Shown: piece by piece, positions 1 to 8,223 of the stretch
Layout: the number at the start of each line of letters is the position of its first letter
How positions within the stretch are numbered: the first letter of the stretch is position 1
Assembly (NCBI RefSeq): GCF_009495745.1
Contig: NZ_WIDQ01000005.1
Coordinates: 1-64,000, forward strand
Origin: Niveispirillum sp. SYP-B3756
Lineage (GTDB): Bacteria; Pseudomonadota; Alphaproteobacteria; Azospirillales; Azospirillaceae
Length of the DNA stretch: 64,000 nt
Direction of reading: 5' to 3'
Made by a program: the position numbers and the translations under genes
Notes under the pieces: generated by a model
What the model was told of the DNA's origin: nothing
Databases searched by the model: none
Seen by the model: the letters and a program-made list of their open reading frames with translations, nothing else

Positions 1-42
1 AACACGCCGGACATCCCGATCGCTCATCATCAGCCAGCCCAT
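1..42 (-). CDS. ISNCY-family transposase, N-terminal fragment (cut by window edge)
   Basis: Reading the minus strand from an ATG at 42 gives MGWLMMSDRDVRRV before the window ends. From memory this resembles the start of ISNCY-type transposases, which open with a short MSxRDxxRxxV segment leading into a helix-turn-helix. A second and third in-frame ATG (30 and 27) are also possible starts. Only 14 codons are visible, so intactness cannot be judged. Confidence 0.5.
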   Translation of the reverse strand, partial: MGWLMMSDRDVRRV

Positions 43-76
43 GACAGCCCCCAAAACCGGCCAAAACCGATCCAGA

Positions 77-120
77 GACTGACATTTCTATCTTGCTCAG
101 GACTGACATTTTAACTTTGC
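77..120. repeat. Two tandem 20-nt repeats at the IS end
   Basis: Copies at 77-96 (gactgacatttctatcttgc) and 101-120 (gactgacattttaactttgc) match at 16 of 20 positions with a 24-nt period. They lie between the transposase start and the chromosomal flank. They are best read as transposase-binding repeats of the element end. Confidence 0.7.
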
Positions 121-206
121 GCCTACATTCAAGATTATCAATAAGTTATCTTATGGAAAATATAATTCTATCGCCCAGCTACACCCGGCAGATTTCCGTA
201 CAAACG

Positions 207-1052
207 TCAAACTGGCCGGCGATGGATCGCGCTTAGATGCTCCTCGCGCAGCAGATGCAGGCGCATCGAGGCCAGACGATCGCGGCCGTCATTGGTGAAA
301 TCCAGCAGTTCCATGCCTTCGCAGATCAGCGGGTTCAGGGTGTTCCAGAACAGCTGGACATAATTGGCCCGGAACTCCACCACATCGGCCACGCCCAGTT
401 GGCCCAGCATCCCGGATTCCTGGAACTCCTGGGTCAAAGGTTTCAGCTTTTTCATGAAATAAGGATCAGACACCATGCCGATCAGGCGGGCCGCCCGCAC
501 CAGCCCGCGAAAGCCGGTCAGGTCCGTCTGGTGATCCGGGCATGGCGGAAAACGCGTATAATCAATGTAATCGGCCAGCAGATCGGCATCCAGAATCGCA
601 TTGTCGGCGAAATGCGCGCGCACGAACATCATGCCGCGTTCCGGCGCATAGGGGCGCAGGAAGGCATCCGTTGCCCCATCGGGCAGCTCCACGCTGGTGC
701 CATCGGGCTGGATCACCACGCGATCCACCTGATCACCGGGCAAGAGCCGGCGATTAAAGCCGATGGCGAACAGCAACAGGGCGGCGATGAAATGCATCGC
801 CTCATGTGCGTCCAGATCGCCGTCGCGCAGCATCTTGCCTTTCAGCATCTCCACACCGACGCAGACCACCTGCACCGTATGGTCCAGATTATGGTAAAGC
901 GCGTCGGTGCGGGCGGCATGGGTGGCCCCGATGCGGCAGGCCCGCAGCAAGGCAGCCCGATATTCTGCCGGGGCCAGCGGAAACAGCGCCGCATAGCTTT
1001 CCGACAGGCGGCACAACAGCTTCTCAATCACGATATCGGCTGGACGGAACAT
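207..1052 (-). CDS. HD/PDEase-like protein with lost metal ligands (pseudo-enzyme)
   Basis: A 281-residue soluble protein, clearly a paralogue of the next gene upstream. It keeps the YHNLDH motif (His54, His58) typical of the first metal-binding motif of the HD/cyclic-nucleotide phosphodiesterase superfamily. The later ligand positions are altered: the partner's CHDIGY is FAIGF here (His-Asp to Phe95-Ala96), PYHVERG is PYAPERG (Ala136), and SAADLIG is RAARLIG (Arg189). It is therefore probably non-catalytic, serving as a partner or ligand-binding subunit. The ATG at 1052 follows a good AGGGGGTAAGG ribosome site and starts 4 bp after the partner's stop, so the two are translationally coupled. 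No signal peptide or membrane segment is seen. Confidence 0.75.
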   Translation of the reverse strand: MFRPADIVIEKLLCRLSESYAALFPLAPAEYRAALLRACRIGATHAARTDALYHNLDHTVQVVCVGVEMLKGKMLRDGDLDAHEAMHFIAALLLFAIGFNRRLLPGDQVDRVVIQPDGTSVELPDGATDAFLRPYAPERGMMFVRAHFADNAILDADLLADYIDYTRFPPCPDHQTDLTGFRGLVRAARLIGMVSDPYFMKKLKPLTQEFQESGMLGQLGVADVVEFRANYVQLFWNTLNPLICEGMELLDFTNDGRDRLASMRLHLLREEHLSAIHRRPV

Positions 1053-1056
1053 GGCC

Positions 1057-1899
1057 TTACCCCCTGCCCTTGGCCGTATGTTCCTGCACGAAGACGTGCG
1101 ACATCAGGCTGGAAATCCATTTACGCCCTTCCAGCGTCACCTCCAGATAGGACAGGCCCCCCAGAATATGATGGTGGACATGGTTCCAGAAGAAAGCCGG
1201 ATAGGTACGGCGCAGATCGGCGGGGGATTTGTTCCCCATGCGCGCATTGGCGCCGATCTCCTCAAATTCCTGATAAAGGGCGGGTAGCTTGCGCAGATAA
1301 TCCGGGTCGGCCATCTGGCCGATCAGGTCGGCGGCGGAAACCAGCCCCGGCCAGCTTTCCAGCGCCTTCTCACCATGATCCGGCACGGGAAAGCGCGTAT
1401 TTTCAATGCAGGTGCAGACGAAATCGCAATCAATGATGCGATCATCCTTGAAGCGCCAGCCGACAAACAGCTTTCCCCGCTCCACATGATAGGGGGTGAG
1501 ATAGGCGTCGGTCATGCCCGGCGGCACCGTCACCGTATCCCCTTCCGCATTGATCACCGCCACCGCACCCCGGTCGCCGGGACACACCCCCTGCAGGTAA
1601 CCGATATCGTGGCACAGCAGGGCCACCAGATAATTCACCCATTCGGTGGGGGTGACATTCCCCTCCCGCAGCATCTTGCCGTGAACAATCTCCTGCCCCA
1701 CCATGGTGACCATGATGGAATGCTCGTAATCATGGTAGGGGGCGGTGGAATTCACCAGTGCTTCCATGGCCAGCACCGCCGTCGTCGACAAGGCGTTGCT
1801 ATGTTCCGGGTAGAGATGGCCATAGACCCGGTGAAAGCCGTCAAGCAGGCGCGCGACGAACGCATCTATGACCACCTGCCTGGCATCGAATGATTGCAT
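1057..1899 (-). CDS. HD-domain phosphohydrolase, PDEase-like, probably catalytic
   Basis: A 280-residue soluble protein with an apparently complete HD-superfamily metal site: YHDYEH (His56, His60), CHDIGY (His97-Asp98), PYHVERG (His138) and SAADLIG (Asp191). The YHxxxH motif together with HD resembles class I cyclic-nucleotide phosphodiesterases more than GGDEF-linked HD-GYP proteins. The substrate is not known; cyclic nucleotide hydrolysis is an inference. I chose the ATG at 1899 over an upstream TTG at 1932 because a GGGGGA site lies before it. It is the first gene of a two-gene operon with the degenerate paralogue at 207-1052. Confidence 0.75.
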   Translation of the reverse strand: MQSFDARQVVIDAFVARLLDGFHRVYGHLYPEHSNALSTTAVLAMEALVNSTAPYHDYEHSIMVTMVGQEIVHGKMLREGNVTPTEWVNYLVALLCHDIGYLQGVCPGDRGAVAVINAEGDTVTVPPGMTDAYLTPYHVERGKLFVGWRFKDDRIIDCDFVCTCIENTRFPVPDHGEKALESWPGLVSAADLIGQMADPDYLRKLPALYQEFEEIGANARMGNKSPADLRRTYPAFFWNHVHHHILGGLSYLEVTLEGRKWISSLMSHVFVQEHTAKGRG

Positions 1900-2018
1900 C
1901 GCGTTATTCTTTCGGTTCCCCCGTGCTGGCAACCTAACATAGGCTCGCCTGCCTCGGCCCCCGAATTTCTATGCTGTTCATGGAAGGGGCTATGGGAAAA
2001 CGCTATCGGCTGGCGGAG

Positions 2019-3929
2019 TCAGCCAGCCGACCCGATCGCCCGCAAATCTGGCCCCAGCGGAATTTCCAGATGGCAGCGCAGCCCATCAGGCGGGAAATCC
2101 AGGCTGGATTTTCCGCGCAGTTCGTAGGCAATGCTCTGACGGATCAGGGTGGAGCCGAAGCCGTTCTGTGACGGTGGGCTGATGGGCGGCCCGCCAATTT
2201 CCCGCCATTCCAGCAGAATGACCGGCGGGCCATCTTCCTTCTGCCCCAGACTCCAGGTCACTTGCAGCCGCCCTTCTGCCTTCAGGAAGGCGCCATATTT
2301 TGCGGCATTGGTTGCCAGTTCATGGAAAACCAGCGCCAGCGCCAGTGCCGCGCGGGGGCGCAGCTCAATGGCCGGGCCGTCCAGCACCACATCCTGTGGG
2401 GTCTGGGCATAGGGGGTCACCTCATGCCCGATGACTTCCCGCAACTGCACCCATTCCCAAAAATGCTCGGCCAGCAGGTTATGGGTTTCCGACAGGGCGC
2501 GCAGACGCCCCTCGAAGGATGACCAGAATCCGTCAATGGTTGTGTGGCGGCGGCGCGTCTGCGCCCCGATGGACAGCACGGTGGCCAACGTGTTTTTCAC
2601 CCGGTGGGACAGCTCTGCCATCAGCAGCGCCTGACGTTCCTCCGCCTGACGCCGCTCGGTGACATCAATGATCTGCACGACCGCACCAGAGGGAGCCACC
2701 GCTTCCGCATCATGCTCCACCCCGCCACCCGGCAGGGGGGTGACGGAAAACAGTACCGGCACACTTCGCCCATCCTGGGCCGTCAGCATGGCGGAACGGT
2801 CGGTGATTTCGCCAGGCAGCTGACCGTGAGACAGTTCCACGCCTAAGCGGGCAAACAGGCAACGCTGGTCGGCATCCGTTGCCGCCAGTCCCAGCAGTGA
2901 CTGGGCCGGCGGATTGATATAGGTGATGGCGCCCGCCGCATCCGTCAGGATCAGGCCGGTGCGCACATTGCGGGTGATGGTGCTGGTGATCAGGGCCTGA
3001 TCCGCCAGCCGCTTGTTGGCAGAGGCGAGCTGATCGGCCAGGGCGGCGCGGGCCTGGGCGGCATTGCGCTCCGCCTCCAGCATCAGCGCCCGGCCCTCCC
3101 GTTCACGGAAATCAGCCAGCAGGCGGCGATTCTGTTCCTCCAGGAAGCGCCGCCGCATGATGGCGCGCAGCCGTGCGCGCAGCGGGGCCAACGGAGCACC
3201 CTGCACGTAAATGTCGCTGATGCCGGCTTCCAGCATTTCCTGCGTCAGCTGTCCGCCGGCAACATCCCGCATCACCAGGATGATGGCGGGCGGCAGCTGT
3301 GAACCGGCAATGACTTGCCCGGCAAAATCCAGCCAGCTGCGGCCCGGCAGCCGTTCGGCCAGCAGAATGCCATCCATCGGCAGCTGTTCCTGCAGGCGTT
3401 GTGCTGCCTCCGCATCGCCGGCGCGCTGGACCAGACAGCCCTCCTCCAGCAGCAGGGCCTCCAGCTCGCGGGCATCATCGGCATTGAATCCAGCCAGCAG
3501 GGCGCGGGGCTGGCGAAACACCGTCTGCGGCAAGACATCCACATCGGCATCCCGGCGAGCATGGCGCAGCAGGTTACGCACCCGCAGCATCAAGACGGCC
3601 GGATCGGTGGATTTTGGCAGGAAATCATCAGCACCGCTGTCCAGCCCTTCCCGCTGGCGGGCCGGCGTTTCATCGGCCGTCAGCACCAGAATCGGCATGG
3701 AAAGCGTGGCGACATGCAAGCGGACCTGTCGGCACAGGTCCGCCCCCTGCAATCCCGGCAGATGATGATCGACGATCAGGAGATGCGGCACAGTGCGGTT
3801 CAGCACCCGCAGCGCCTCTTCAGCACTTTCCACATGCTCTGCTTCGTATCCCTGCTCCTCCAGTAGGAATAACAGCCGCAGGGCCTGCGTCGGGCTGTCT
3901 TCCACCAGCAGGATACGTTGCTTTGTCAT
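2019..3929 (-). CDS. REC / pseudo-REC / PAS / HWE-family histidine kinase
   Basis: A 636-residue cytoplasmic hybrid sensor kinase. Residues 5-125 form a receiver domain with phospho-acceptor Asp54 (LLIVDHHLPG) and conserved Lys106. Residues 140-260 look like a second receiver whose acceptor position is Ala191 (ILLAERLPG), so it is probably inactive. A helical linker at 265-315 leads to a PAS-like domain at about 316-425. The kinase core has ELSHRVKNT (His442), an N box with FHELATNAAKYG and the WxE signature in ILLEWREIGGPP; these mark the HWE family. The annotated start is the ATG at 3929, preceded by AAAGGG; an upstream in-frame ATG at 4019 would overlap the neighbouring gene. The response regulator at 3976-4365 lies 46 bp upstream in the same direction and is the likely partner. 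Confidence 0.88.
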   Translation of the reverse strand: MTKQRILLVEDSPTQALRLLFLLEEQGYEAEHVESAEEALRVLNRTVPHLLIVDHHLPGLQGADLCRQVRLHVATLSMPILVLTADETPARQREGLDSGADDFLPKSTDPAVLMLRVRNLLRHARRDADVDVLPQTVFRQPRALLAGFNADDARELEALLLEEGCLVQRAGDAEAAQRLQEQLPMDGILLAERLPGRSWLDFAGQVIAGSQLPPAIILVMRDVAGGQLTQEMLEAGISDIYVQGAPLAPLRARLRAIMRRRFLEEQNRRLLADFREREGRALMLEAERNAAQARAALADQLASANKRLADQALITSTITRNVRTGLILTDAAGAITYINPPAQSLLGLAATDADQRCLFARLGVELSHGQLPGEITDRSAMLTAQDGRSVPVLFSVTPLPGGGVEHDAEAVAPSGAVVQIIDVTERRQAEERQALLMAELSHRVKNTLATVLSIGAQTRRRHTTIDGFWSSFEGRLRALSETHNLLAEHFWEWVQLREVIGHEVTPYAQTPQDVVLDGPAIELRPRAALALALVFHELATNAAKYGAFLKAEGRLQVTWSLGQKEDGPPVILLEWREIGGPPISPPSQNGFGSTLIRQSIAYELRGKSSLDFPPDGLRCHLEIPLGPDLRAIGSAG

Positions 3930-3975
3930 CTCATCTGCCCTTTCAGGCTTCGCCGGCGACAGGCCGGCGCCATCA

Positions 3976-4365
3976 TCAGGCATTCGCTGCGGCCATGACC
4001 TGGTCAACGCTGAAGACATGCCCGGCCAGCCGCGCCAGATCCCGCTCTATCACCGGCTTGCGCAGATGAGGGCGGTCACGCCAGCGGTCCGGCAGGCCTG
4101 TGGCCTCATAGCCGCTGGTCAAAATGAAGGGGATGTCGCGTTCGGCCAATGCCTCTGCGACAGGAAAAATCAGGGTGCCAGAGAGATTGACATCCAGAAT
4201 CGCCCCGTCAAAGGCCCCCTCCCGCATCAGCTCCAGAGCCTGTTCAATGGTGGCAACCGGGCCTACCACGCTGAAACCCAAGCCTTCCATTACTTCGGCC
4301 GCATGGATGGCGATGAGAAACTCATCCTCGACGATCAGAATATTCTTTCCCTGGCCCTGCGGCAT
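3976..4365 (-). CDS. Single-domain response regulator
   Basis: 129 residues covering just a receiver domain: acidic pocket at VEDE near the N-terminus, acceptor Asp in GAILDVNLSG, Thr/Ser in ILTSGYE and Lys in LRKPV. There is no output domain. In alphaproteobacteria, receivers with the ILDVNLxG pattern commonly pair with HWE or HisKA_2 kinases, and this gene directly precedes one (2019-3929). It likely relays or drains phosphate rather than binding DNA. Upstream positions 4366-4536 hold no gene. Confidence 0.85.
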   Translation of the reverse strand: MPQGQGKNILIVEDEFLIAIHAAEVMEGLGFSVVGPVATIEQALELMREGAFDGAILDVNLSGTLIFPVAEALAERDIPFILTSGYEATGLPDRWRDRPHLRKPVIERDLARLAGHVFSVDQVMAAANA

Positions 4366-4536
4366 CGCGGCTTATCCCTGGCTTGCCTTGGGCACTCCTG
4401 CCCTGTGAGACAATTTAAGGCGATTGGTGCGTGATTTCGTTAAGCGTTGCGCCTTATTGCGAAAGATATAGGTTTAGGACAGCCACTGACCAGCCGGCAG
4501 GCGCAGGTTCCTGCCGCTGGATAACACCACCCCCCG

Positions 4537-4950
4537 TCAAAGGTTCAGCGCCATGCCGATGGAAGCCGGTGCTGTTGGGACGAAACCGAATTGCGCATAG
4601 AGAAAGCGGGCATCACCATCGGCGATCAGGCTGACATAGGCACCGGCCGGTGCATGGGCCCTCAGATGCGCCATCAGGGCCGCCATGATCTGCTTGCCCA
4701 GCCCCCTTCCCTGATGGGCCGGATCGACGGCGATATCACAGATCTGAAAGCAGCAGGCCCCGTCGCCGATGATGCGCCCCATGCCAACAATCTCGGCGCC
4801 ATGGCGGACATGTACGCCGAAATAGCTGTTGGCCAGACCAATGCGTGCTGCTGCCACATCGCGCGGCGACATGCCGGCAATCTGGCGCAGGCGGCAGCAA
4901 TCTTCCGCCCCCACCACCTGCGCTACCATCTGATAGGTTGGGATGGTCAA
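4537..4950 (-). CDS. GNAT-family N-acetyltransferase
   Basis: A 137-residue single-domain GNAT protein. The acetyl-CoA-binding motif A is visible as ICDIAVDPAHQGRGLGKQIM, followed by LYAQFGFVPT near the C-terminus, where family members carry a conserved Tyr/Phe. The acceptor substrate cannot be told. The start is a TTG at 4950 with an AGGAAGG site before it; it overlaps the pheA stop in a TTGA arrangement, implying coupled translation. It is the last gene of the kdsB-pheA-GNAT run. Confidence 0.85.
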   Translation of the reverse strand: MTIPTYQMVAQVVGAEDCCRLRQIAGMSPRDVAAARIGLANSYFGVHVRHGAEIVGMGRIIGDGACCFQICDIAVDPAHQGRGLGKQIMAALMAHLRAHAPAGAYVSLIADGDARFLYAQFGFVPTAPASIGMALNL

Positions 4951-5807
4951 TCCTGACCTTCCTGCTGGTTGGCCGCGCGCCGGAACGGATGCGCCGGATA
5001 GACACCGAGGACATTCACCTCGCGCGCAAAGAAATTCAGCTCTTCCATGGCCAGTTGTAAAGGCCGTTCGTTGGGATGTCCTTCGACATCGGCATAGAAC
5101 TGGGCCGCAACGAAGCGCCCATCCACCAAATAGCTTTCCAGCTTGGTGATGTTCACCCCGTTGGTGGCGAATCCACCCAGAGCCTTGTAAAGTGCTGCCG
5201 GCACGGAGCGCACGCGGAACAGCAGGCTGGTCACCGTGTCGCTGCCAACGGGCGGCGTCACCGGCTCCTTGGCCAGCACCAGGAAGCGGGTGGTATTATG
5301 GGCGGCATCCTCGATGCCCCTGGCCAGAATGGTCAGCCCATAAATCTCTGCGGCCAGATCAGAGGCAATGGCGGCAATACCGGGATCGTTCCACTTGGCG
5401 ACATCCGCCGCCGCCCCGGCCGTGTCGGCGTGGCTGACAGGCACCAGCCCGCGGTCGCGCAGATAGGTACGGCATTGCGATAGCGCCTGAATATGGGAAT
5501 GGACTTCCCGCAAGCCTTCCATCGTCGCGCCCTTGGGGGCGACCAGGCAATGCACCACCCGCTGGTAATGTTCGCCGATAATATGCAGGCCGCCGCGCGG
5601 CAGCAGATGGTGGATATCGGCCACCCGGCCAGCCACGGAATTTTCCACCGGGATCATCGCCAGCCTTGCACGCCCCTCATGCACCGCCGCAAACGCATCC
5701 TCAAACGAGGCGCAGGGCAGCGAGGTCATCTCCGGGAAGACGCTGCGGCAGGCAAGGTCGGAATTGGCGCCGGGGGCACCCTGATAGGCGATGGTCGTGG
5801 CGGGCAT
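4947..5807 (-). CDS. pheA: Prephenate dehydratase
   Basis: A 286-residue monofunctional prephenate dehydratase, converting prephenate to phenylpyruvate in phenylalanine synthesis. The catalytic domain (about 1-185) opens with IAYQGAPGANS, has VENSVAGRV and ends with the active-site NTTRFLVL motif. A C-terminal ACT domain (about 195-280) carries GVNITKLES, the phenylalanine-binding feedback site. No chorismate mutase domain is fused. It lies 35 bp downstream of kdsB and overlaps the GNAT gene. Confidence 0.96.
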   Translation of the reverse strand: MPATTIAYQGAPGANSDLACRSVFPEMTSLPCASFEDAFAAVHEGRARLAMIPVENSVAGRVADIHHLLPRGGLHIIGEHYQRVVHCLVAPKGATMEGLREVHSHIQALSQCRTYLRDRGLVPVSHADTAGAAADVAKWNDPGIAAIASDLAAEIYGLTILARGIEDAAHNTTRFLVLAKEPVTPPVGSDTVTSLLFRVRSVPAALYKALGGFATNGVNITKLESYLVDGRFVAAQFYADVEGHPNERPLQLAMEELNFFAREVNVLGVYPAHPFRRAANQQEGQD

Positions 5808-5842
5808 GGCGGTTATATTCTTCTTTGCTGCGGTTGATTCTC

Positions 5843-6628
5843 TTAAACGGGGGCCAGCATCCGGCGGGCTTTATCCAGATCCTCGGCCGTGTCGACCCCC
5901 AACGGTACGGTATCCACCACGGCCAGCCGGATGGTCATTCCATGGGCCAGGGCGCGCAGCTGCTCCAGCTTCTCCCGCTTCTCCAGCTCTGCCGGCGGAA
6001 GCGTGACGAACCGTTGCAAAGCGCTGCGGCGATAGGCGTAGAGGCCAATATGGTGGAACAACGGCCCGTCCCCCCAAGGGGCGGTGGCGCGGGTGAAGTA
6101 AAGGGCGCGGCCGGAGAGGCCGTCAGGAGGCAGCTCGACAACCGCCTTCACCACATTGGGATTGGTCCGTTCCGCCGGATCCCGGATGACAACACCCAGT
6201 GTGGCGATATCGGTCTGCGGGTCAGCCAGGGGGCCGAACACCGCCCGCACTGCCGCCGGTTCGATGGTGGGCAGGTCACCCTGCACATTGACGATGGCAT
6301 CATGCCGGCCATCGGGGTCGACCTTGCACACCGCTTCCCAGATACGGTCGGAACCCGACGGATGGTCCGGGTCGGTCAGCACGGCGCGGCCGCCGGCTGA
6401 TTCAACCGCATCGACGATGGCCTGTTCAGCGGCAGCCACCACCACGGGGCCGATGCCGGCCTCTGCCGCGCGGCGCCAGACATGCACGATCATCGGCAGG
6501 CCATGAATATCGGCCAGCGGCTTATTCGGCAGGCGCGTGGAAGCGAGGCGGGCCGGGACCACCACCAGAGGATTGCCCGGTAGGGCATTTTTCTGTGCTT
6601 GCGTCATGATGATCTGTCCGTGCGACAT
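5843..6628 (-). CDS. kdsB: 3-deoxy-manno-octulosonate cytidylyltransferase
   Basis: A 261-residue CMP-KDO synthetase that activates KDO for lipopolysaccharide inner-core assembly in the cytoplasm. The nucleotide-binding N-terminus reads [31 protein letters not shown] and [10 protein letters not shown] are family signatures, and [10 protein letters not shown] with the LEQLRAL segment lie near the C-terminus. The start is either the ATG at 6628 (GGGGA before it) or an in-frame ATG at 6607. It heads the run with pheA and is divergent from the cytochrome gene. LPS synthesis marks a Gram-negative host. Confidence 0.96.
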   Translation of the reverse strand: MSHGQIIMTQAQKNALPGNPLVVVPARLASTRLPNKPLADIHGLPMIVHVWRRAAEAGIGPVVVAAAEQAIVDAVESAGGRAVLTDPDHPSGSDRIWEAVCKVDPDGRHDAIVNVQGDLPTIEPAAVRAVFGPLADPQTDIATLGVVIRDPAERTNPNVVKAVVELPPDGLSGRALYFTRATAPWGDGPLFHHIGLYAYRRSALQRFVTLPPAELEKREKLEQLRALAHGMTIRLAVVDTVPLGVDTAEDLDKARRMLAPV

Positions 6629-6778
6629 TTGGTCCCCTGGGTCAAGGCGGAAACACCATGTGCGACCGCCTGTCCTGCGTTAAACATCGCGCATGGTTTG
6701 CCTGTCAGGCGGGCATGGACGTGCCCGTCTATTGGCGTTATTGTGCCCGCGCCCAGGGTACCCAAGGGATTAGGACTG

Positions 6779-7318
6779 ATGGCTGGCAGCACCTTCAATA
6801 AGATTTTCATGGCGATCCTGACGGCAACGCTCGTTGCCCTGTTCGCCGGCTTCTTTTCCAGGAAGCTGATGCACCCGAGTTATCCGACCGAGCGCGCCTA
6901 TAAGGTGGAAGTGCAGGGTGGCTCCGCCGCCCCGACGGACGCTCCCGCTGCCCCGGCGGAACCCGATCCGGTGTCGCCGCTTCTGGCTGCTGCCGATCCG
7001 GCTGCCGGCCAGAAGCTGACCAAGGCTTGCGCGGCTTGCCATAGCTTTGAAAAAGGCGGCCCGAACAAGGTCGGTCCGAACCTGTGGGGCATTGTTGGCA
7101 ACAAGCACGCCCATGCGGAAGGCTTTGCTTATTCCGATGCGATGAAGTCGCAGGAAGGCACCTGGGATTATGAGCATCTGAACAAGTTCATCGCCAACCC
7201 GAAGGTTGGTGTGCCGGGCACGAAGATGAACTTTGCCGGTCTGAAGAAGGTGGAAGATCGCGCGGCCGTGATCGCCTATCTGCGCACGCTGGCCGACAGC
7301 CCGGTACCGCTGCCGTAA
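6779..7318 (+). CDS. cycM: Membrane-anchored class I cytochrome c (CycM-like)
   Basis: 179 residues. An uncleaved hydrophobic segment near the N-terminus (IFMAILTATLVALFAGFF) anchors it to the inner membrane. A linker rich in Ala and Pro follows, then a periplasmic cytochrome c domain with haem motif CAACHSF and a distal Met ligand in GTKMNFAG. This matches CycM/c552-type proteins that carry electrons from the bc1 complex to terminal oxidases. I chose the ATG at 6779 because AGGAC precedes it and the membrane segment follows directly; the in-frame sequence back to 6599 looks non-coding. A terminator follows at 7348. Confidence 0.92.
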   Translation: MAGSTFNKIFMAILTATLVALFAGFFSRKLMHPSYPTERAYKVEVQGGSAAPTDAPAAPAEPDPVSPLLAAADPAAGQKLTKACAACHSFEKGGPNKVGPNLWGIVGNKHAHAEGFAYSDAMKSQEGTWDYEHLNKFIANPKVGVPGTKMNFAGLKKVEDRAAVIAYLRTLADSPVPLP

Positions 7319-7347
7319 TCGGCAAAGCGTCCGGAATATGCTAGGGA

Positions 7348-7377
7348 GGGGGTGGCCTGACGGCCGCCCCCTTTTTT
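7348..7377 (+). terminator. Rho-independent terminator after the cytochrome gene
   Basis: A GC-rich stem pairs gggggtggcc (7348-7357) with ggccgccccc (7362-7371) across a tgac loop, with one G-T wobble, followed by six T. Confidence 0.85.
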
Positions 7378-7434
7378 ATTTGGATATCGCCACCGGCGCG
7401 CACGCCTGTGATCTTCGGTCTGGAGTTTGCCCTG

Positions 7435-8205
7435 ATGTCTGCCATCGATCTTGCCCCCTTTGTCGAACTGGCGATCCGCTGCGCCGATGCCGCCGGGGCC
7501 GTCGCCCGCCAGCATTACCGCACGCCGGTTGCGGTGGATGTGAAGGCCGATGCCTCGCCCGTGACCATTGCCGACCGGGAGGTCGAAACCGCCATCCGCG
7601 CCATCCTGGCGCAGGAACGGCCGCAGGATGGCATCTTGGGGGAAGAGCATGGCAGCAGCCATCTCAATGCCGAATATGTCTGGGTGATCGACCCGATCGA
7701 TGGCACGAAATCCTTCATCACCGGCCGCCCGCTTTTCACCACCCTGATCGCCCTGCTGCATCGGGGGGTGCCGGTGCTGGGCATTATCGACCAGCCGGTG
7801 ATCGGGGACCGCTGGCTGGGCGTGAAGGGACAGCCCACAACGCTGAATGGTCAGCCGATTCGCACCCGCCCCTGCCCCGATATCGCGCTGGCCACCCAGG
7901 CAGCGACCATGCCCTTTGCCCATGCAGAGTTCCGCCTGACCGAAGCGGCCAGCCGTTACATGGTCTGGGGTGGTGATGCCTATGCCTTCGGCCTGCTGGC
8001 CGCCGGCTTCATTGACCTGATGGTGGAAGCGGGCTTGCAGCCCTATGACTGGGCGGCCCTGGTGGCCGTCATCGAAGGGGCCGGCGGCGTCATCACCGAT
8101 TGGGAGGGCCAGCCGCTGCGCCTGGGCACCAGCGGCAACGTTGCCGCTGCCGGAGATCCCTGCCTGCACGCCAAAGTGCTGGAAATGATCGGACGGCGGG
8201 GCTGA
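7435..8205 (+). CDS. hisN: Inositol-monophosphatase-family phosphatase, probable histidinol-phosphatase
   Basis: 256 residues with the metal-binding signatures of the IMPase superfamily: GEEHG, WVIDPIDGTKSFITG and, near the C-terminus, EAGLQPYDWAAL. The WGGDAYAFG and GRPLFTTLIAL segments are typical of HisN, which dephosphorylates histidinol phosphate in histidine synthesis in actinobacteria and alphaproteobacteria. Inositol or other sugar phosphates remain possible substrates. A GGAG site decides for the ATG at 7435 rather than a GTG at 7408. No other his gene is near. The convergent adenylate cyclase ends 18 bp downstream. Confidence 0.85.
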   Translation: MSAIDLAPFVELAIRCADAAGAVARQHYRTPVAVDVKADASPVTIADREVETAIRAILAQERPQDGILGEEHGSSHLNAEYVWVIDPIDGTKSFITGRPLFTTLIALLHRGVPVLGIIDQPVIGDRWLGVKGQPTTLNGQPIRTRPCPDIALATQAATMPFAHAEFRLTEAASRYMVWGGDAYAFGLLAAGFIDLMVEAGLQPYDWAALVAVIEGAGGVITDWEGQPLRLGTSGNVAAAGDPCLHAKVLEMIGRRG

Positions 8206-8223
8206 GAGGCCCCCTTCCGCGGC

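Larger units (their letters stand above)
1..124 (-). mobile_element. End of an ISNCY (IS1202-like) insertion sequence
   Basis: The left edge holds one end of an insertion sequence. The minus strand carries the first codons of a transposase (next entry). Outside it, toward position 124, lie two tandem repeats of the kind that bind transposase at the ends of ISNCY/IS1202-type elements. The family call rests on the N-terminal residues and the repeat layout. The outer boundary is approximate, because no target-site duplication can be tested with the other end missing. Confidence 0.6.

Noticed and set aside
237-1436. A 399-codon plus-strand frame across the HD gene pair
   Set aside because: It spans two coupled genes antisense and ends inside the second; composition is antisense-like.
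4495-4516. Hairpin cggcagg/cctgccg after the GNAT gene
   Set aside because: No T-run follows the stem on the minus strand, so it is not called a terminator.
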